A stretch of DNA of 64,000 bases from NCBI RefSeq assembly GCF_024347195.1, contig NZ_AP025281.1, positions 3,348,001 to 3,412,000 on the forward strand, in the 5' to 3' direction. Source of the DNA: Aliamphritea hakodatensis. Lineage in GTDB: Bacteria; Pseudomonadota; Gammaproteobacteria; Pseudomonadales; Balneatricaceae. Position numbers and translations under genes: made by a program. This document shows, piece after piece, positions 61,382-64,000 of this stretch. Position 1 is the first letter of the stretch. Each line of letters opens with the position of its first letter. The notes under the pieces were generated by a model. That model saw only the letters and a list, made by a program, of their open reading frames with translations, did no database searches and was not told where the DNA came from.

Positions 61382-62821
61382 TTACATCAGGCGGGTCTTA
61401 ATAAACTTGGCATGGAGATATTCATGTATTCCCAGACTCCCCCCTTCCCGGCCAAAGCCACTCTCTTTAATGCCACCGAATGGCATTTCCGCCGAAGCCA
61501 GTGAAACGTCATTAATGCCCACCATTCCGGCCTCTATATCAGAAGAAGCCCTGACAGCTGTCGTTAACTGATCTGTAAACAGATAGGCTGCCAGCCCATA
61601 GGGCAGCCGGTTAGCCCGGGTAAGAACCTCATCATAATCAGAGAAGGTCGTTATGGGAGCAATAGGAGCAAAAGGTTCCTCGGACATAATCCGGGTCTTA
61701 TCAGATACGTTTCCTAACACGGTCGGCTGCAGAAAAAAGCCTTGCGGATATTCCGCGGCCCTGCGTCCCCCTGCCAGAATATTTGCGCCTCCGGCAACAG
61801 CATCCTCAATCAGCGCCAGGGCAGTATCCAGGGCACCTGAAGAAATCAGTGGTCCCATGGTCACATCCCTGTCTATCCCGTTCCCCAGCCTGAGCTGATT
61901 TACGCACCGAACAAACTCATCGGTAAAAACCTGATACAACGATTCATGTACAAAAAAACGACTTGGTGAAACACACACCTGTCCACAGTTTCTGAACTTG
62001 GAAGCGGCCAGTTGGCGGGCTGCCAGAACTGGATTGGCATCTCGGAATACAATAGCCGGCGTATGCCCTCCCAGCTCAAGAGATACTTTTGTAATACGGT
62101 CTGCGGCCAGATGAAGCAGGCATTTCCCGACCCGGGCTGATCCGGTTAAGGATATTTTACGTATCACCGGCGAGTTAATCAGGATACGGGACAGAAAATC
62201 GGAATTCCCCGTAAGTAAATTGATAGCGCCCCGGTTAATTGCAGCATCGGTACATGCCTGCAATAACGCCATACATGACCCCGGAGCTTCACTGGCGGGC
62301 TTTATGATTACGGTGCAGCCTGCGGCAAGCGCTGCGGCTATTTTTCGCGCCGGCAGCAATAACGGGAAATTCCATGCTGAAAAAGCAGCAACAACTCCCA
62401 CAGGCTCATAAATCACTTGCATACGGGTTTGTCGGTTTCCGGCTTCTATGATCTGACCATACACCCGCCTGGTTTCATCTGCGTACCATTCAAACTGCTC
62501 CGCCGCAGCCTGCACCTCCGCCAGGGATTCCGGTAACGGTTTACCGGTCTCGCTGGACAATATACCGGCTATCTCTTCAGCCCTTTGGCACAAGATTCCG
62601 GACACCTTGCGCAGCTTTTCCGACCTTACCCGGGGATCTTCATTTCGCCAGCCTTCAAAAGCCTGTTGCGCAGATATCAGAGCCGCTTCAGCATCCTTTT
62701 CAGTGGCCATAGGAACTGAGCCGATTATTGCTTCCGTCGCCGGGTTTACCACTGTTCTGGTACTTTGGTCAGAACTTCCCCGCCATTCGCCATTAATCAG
62801 CAGACCAAATCTGTCATACAT
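61382..62821 (-). CDS. NAD(P)-dependent succinate-semialdehyde dehydrogenase-like aldehyde dehydrogenase
   Basis: 479 aa. GabD-type layout: NGEWRGSSDQSTRTVVNPAT (~10-29), FSAWNFPLLLPARKIAAAL (~150), LELGGHTPAIVF (Glu ~250) and FRNCGQVCVSPSRFFV (catalytic Cys ~285). The C-terminal MPFGGIKESGFGREGG follows. The substrate could be succinate semialdehyde, but within this operon it may be the aldehyde made by the GMC enzyme. Upstream AroE-like gene 128 bp away, same strand. Confidence 0.88.
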   Translation of the reverse strand: MYDRFGLLINGEWRGSSDQSTRTVVNPATEAIIGSVPMATEKDAEAALISAQQAFEGWRNEDPRVRSEKLRKVSGILCQRAEEIAGILSSETGKPLPESLAEVQAAAEQFEWYADETRRVYGQIIEAGNRQTRMQVIYEPVGVVAAFSAWNFPLLLPARKIAAALAAGCTVIIKPASEAPGSCMALLQACTDAAINRGAINLLTGNSDFLSRILINSPVIRKISLTGSARVGKCLLHLAADRITKVSLELGGHTPAIVFRDANPVLAARQLAASKFRNCGQVCVSPSRFFVHESLYQVFTDEFVRCVNQLRLGNGIDRDVTMGPLISSGALDTALALIEDAVAGGANILAGGRRAAEYPQGFFLQPTVLGNVSDKTRIMSEEPFAPIAPITTFSDYDEVLTRANRLPYGLAAYLFTDQLTTAVRASSDIEAGMVGINDVSLASAEMPFGGIKESGFGREGGSLGIHEYLHAKFIKTRLM

Positions 62822-62949
62822 AACACGCTCCCTGTGTTTGCCTGTATTTGCCTGTGCCGGGCAGGACTGTTCATCACAAACGTTTACCGGTTTACATATC
62901 CGGTCTGCCCGGCAACAGGAATAACATCACCGTCGAAACGGTATAAAAA

Positions 62950-63741
62950 TCAATTTCCCATTTTCATAAATGCAGCCATTTTATGGCTTTGAGCTTCCAG
63001 CATGCTTTCCCCCAGATACACTTTACAGCCCTTATTTCTGGCGGTTTTCAAAAGCCGGGTAAATCTGGGTTTCATAATAATATCTGCGATAATCGTGTCA
63101 GCGGTGATCAAAGACTCATCGACCGGTAGCGGATCACTCTCATGCATTCCCAGTGAAGTAGTATTTATAATCAAGTCAAACTTACCTTCGGGAATGTCTG
63201 TTCCTGTTACCCGCAATGTGGGAAACAGCTTCGCTAACTTTTTCGCCAGATCAGTCGCTTTCTCCACAGTGCGGTTAGTGATCGTCAGGCGGCTTACCCC
63301 ATGCTTCGCCAGGGCATAAGCAATCGCTCTTCCGGCCCCTCCGGCACCGACCATCAGTACTGCTGATCCTGACGGATCAATACCCTGCCCAAGTAAGCCA
63401 GCGTAAAACCCCTCACCATCCAGAATGTCTCCGACAAAGCGGCCATCCTTATCTTTGCGTATAACATTGACAGCCCCTACCACGCTGGCCAGTTCACTCA
63501 CTTCGTCGCATAAGGATGCAGCAACCCCTTTATGCGGCACCGTCACTACCATTCCCCTGAAGTTATGAATCACTTTCAGAGCCCCCCACAGCTGCTCTAA
63601 AGATTCCGCTCCAACATGCACCGGAACCATCAGAATATCGTCCCCCTGCTGCGCATAAATCGCATTAATAAACTCCGGGGTTCTTACCTGATGTATGGGA
63701 TCAGCTAATATCGCAACTAACTGGGTGTAACCGGTAATCAT
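62950..63741 (-). CDS. Shikimate/quinate dehydrogenase-family protein (AroE-like, catabolic type)
   Basis: 263 aa. Substrate-binding half: ILADPIHQVRTPEFIN (~11-26, with R-T in place of the usual HS-SP of true AroE), the catalytic lysine in VVTVPHKG (~66-73) and an Asp in ILDGEGFYAG (~105-115, in place of NTDG). NAD(P)-binding half: MVGAGGAGRAIAYALAKHG (~130-148), TNRTVEKATDLA (~155-166), INTTSLGM (~193). The altered substrate residues suggest it is not the biosynthetic AroE but one of the paralogues seen in catabolic operons. Third gene counted back from the GMC enzyme; probably co-transcribed. Confidence 0.85.
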   Translation of the reverse strand: MITGYTQLVAILADPIHQVRTPEFINAIYAQQGDDILMVPVHVGAESLEQLWGALKVIHNFRGMVVTVPHKGVAASLCDEVSELASVVGAVNVIRKDKDGRFVGDILDGEGFYAGLLGQGIDPSGSAVLMVGAGGAGRAIAYALAKHGVSRLTITNRTVEKATDLAKKLAKLFPTLRVTGTDIPEGKFDLIINTTSLGMHESDPLPVDESLITADTIIADIIMKPRFTRLLKTARNKGCKVYLGESMLEAQSHKMAAFMKMGN

Positions 63742-63806
63742 ACAAAGACCTCCTGTCTGAACGGGTACGCTTACTCAACAATTTACGCTCCTGAAAAAAA
63801 CGCCTG

Positions 63807-64000
63807 TCAACTCATCAGCCAGCCACCGGCAACGTCAATCACCTGACCAGTAACGAAATTACTTTGAGCGGATGTCAGAAAACAGGCGGTATCTGCTACT
63901 TCTTCCGCTGTCCCCAGCCGCCTTAATGCCGTCTGGCTAACAGCCTGGCGGTTGATATCATCGGCCACTGTCTTCAGTAATGGCGTTTCAATCCGCCCCG
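63807..64000 (-). CDS. Short-chain dehydrogenase/reductase, C-terminal fragment (runs off the window edge)
   Basis: Open from the right edge to the stop at 63807 on the minus strand; about 64 residues. Reads GRIETPLLKTVADDIN, then RRLGTAEEVADTACFLTS, AQSNFVTGQVIDVAGGW and a short end. These are the classical SDR C-terminal PG-I-TP, R-G-EE-A and G-[VI]-DGG segments (FabG-like). The N-terminal Rossmann and YxxxK part lies outside. It is the first visible gene of the minus-strand operon that includes the AroE-like, aldehyde dehydrogenase and GMC genes. Confidence 0.85.
   Translation of the reverse strand, partial: GRIETPLLKTVADDINRQAVSQTALRRLGTAEEVADTACFLTSAQSNFVTGQVIDVAGGWLMS

Overview
The window looks like a chromosomal segment of a marine gammaproteobacterium, most like the Oceanospirillaceae (Amphritea, Neptunomonas or Marinobacterium type). 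The basis is gene content only: sarcosine oxidase, an MksBEF condensin operon, YcaO, BolA, RutR with beta-alanine catabolism genes, and gammaproteobacterial-type S1 and tRNA genes. Most of it is about 50% GC. The stretch from roughly 6.1 to 11.5 kb is clearly AT-richer and reads as accessory DNA.

Layout. 1-5 kb: end of the sarcosine oxidase operon (soxA 3' end, soxG), a YqaA-type membrane protein coupled to recQ, a YecA/UPF0149 protein and an orphan HigA-like antitoxin. 5-12 kb: accessory island. It carries four related short interspersed repeats and three consecutive same-strand genes: an 80-aa protein, a SEFIR/TIR-domain protein, and a membrane-anchored coiled-coil protein. Each of the three starts 60-67 bp downstream of the same 28-29-bp promoter box, so they look like one regulon and a candidate defence module. 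A GFA-family zinc protein and an exported helical protein follow. 11.8-23 kb: a complete contact-dependent inhibition locus (cdiB, cdiA, cdiI). The 3001-aa CdiA ends in a DNA/RNA non-specific endonuclease domain and is paired with a YezG-family immunity protein. 23-37 kb: mostly housekeeping genes (SlyB-like lipoprotein, ABC exporter, YdcH-like, BolA, DUF3422), then mksF-mksE-mksB (JetA/B/C-like, with no JetD nuclease) and ycaO.

37-38.4 kb: two tRNA-Asn and four tRNA-Pro genes behind a strong stable-RNA promoter. After the last tRNA-Pro come five tandem 113-bp repeats, each ending in the final 18 nt of tRNA-Pro including CCA. 38.4-45.6 kb: M18 aminopeptidase, FKBP isomerase, tail-specific protease, a coiled-coil membrane protein and rpsA. 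Downstream of rpsA (45.6-47.2 kb) are ten further tandem copies, about 147-158 bp each, of the rpsA 3' end plus downstream sequence, with exchangeable terminator cassettes. Two unrelated genes in one window with arrays that regenerate their own 3' end is the most unusual structural feature here.

47-64 kb: YcaQ-like glycosylase, a DUF606 transporter, malate dehydrogenase, then catabolic genes. These are a RutR-like regulator, methylmalonate-semialdehyde dehydrogenase, an omega-amino acid:pyruvate aminotransferase, a divergent LysR regulator with a PuuC-like aldehyde dehydrogenase, and a chemoreceptor. The window ends in a minus-strand operon of SDR (partial), shikimate-dehydrogenase-like, succinate-semialdehyde-dehydrogenase-like and GMC oxidoreductase genes. 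Together these suggest use of amines, beta-alanine/pyrimidine products and alcohols or aldehydes as carbon sources. All family names come from reading the translations; no database search was run.
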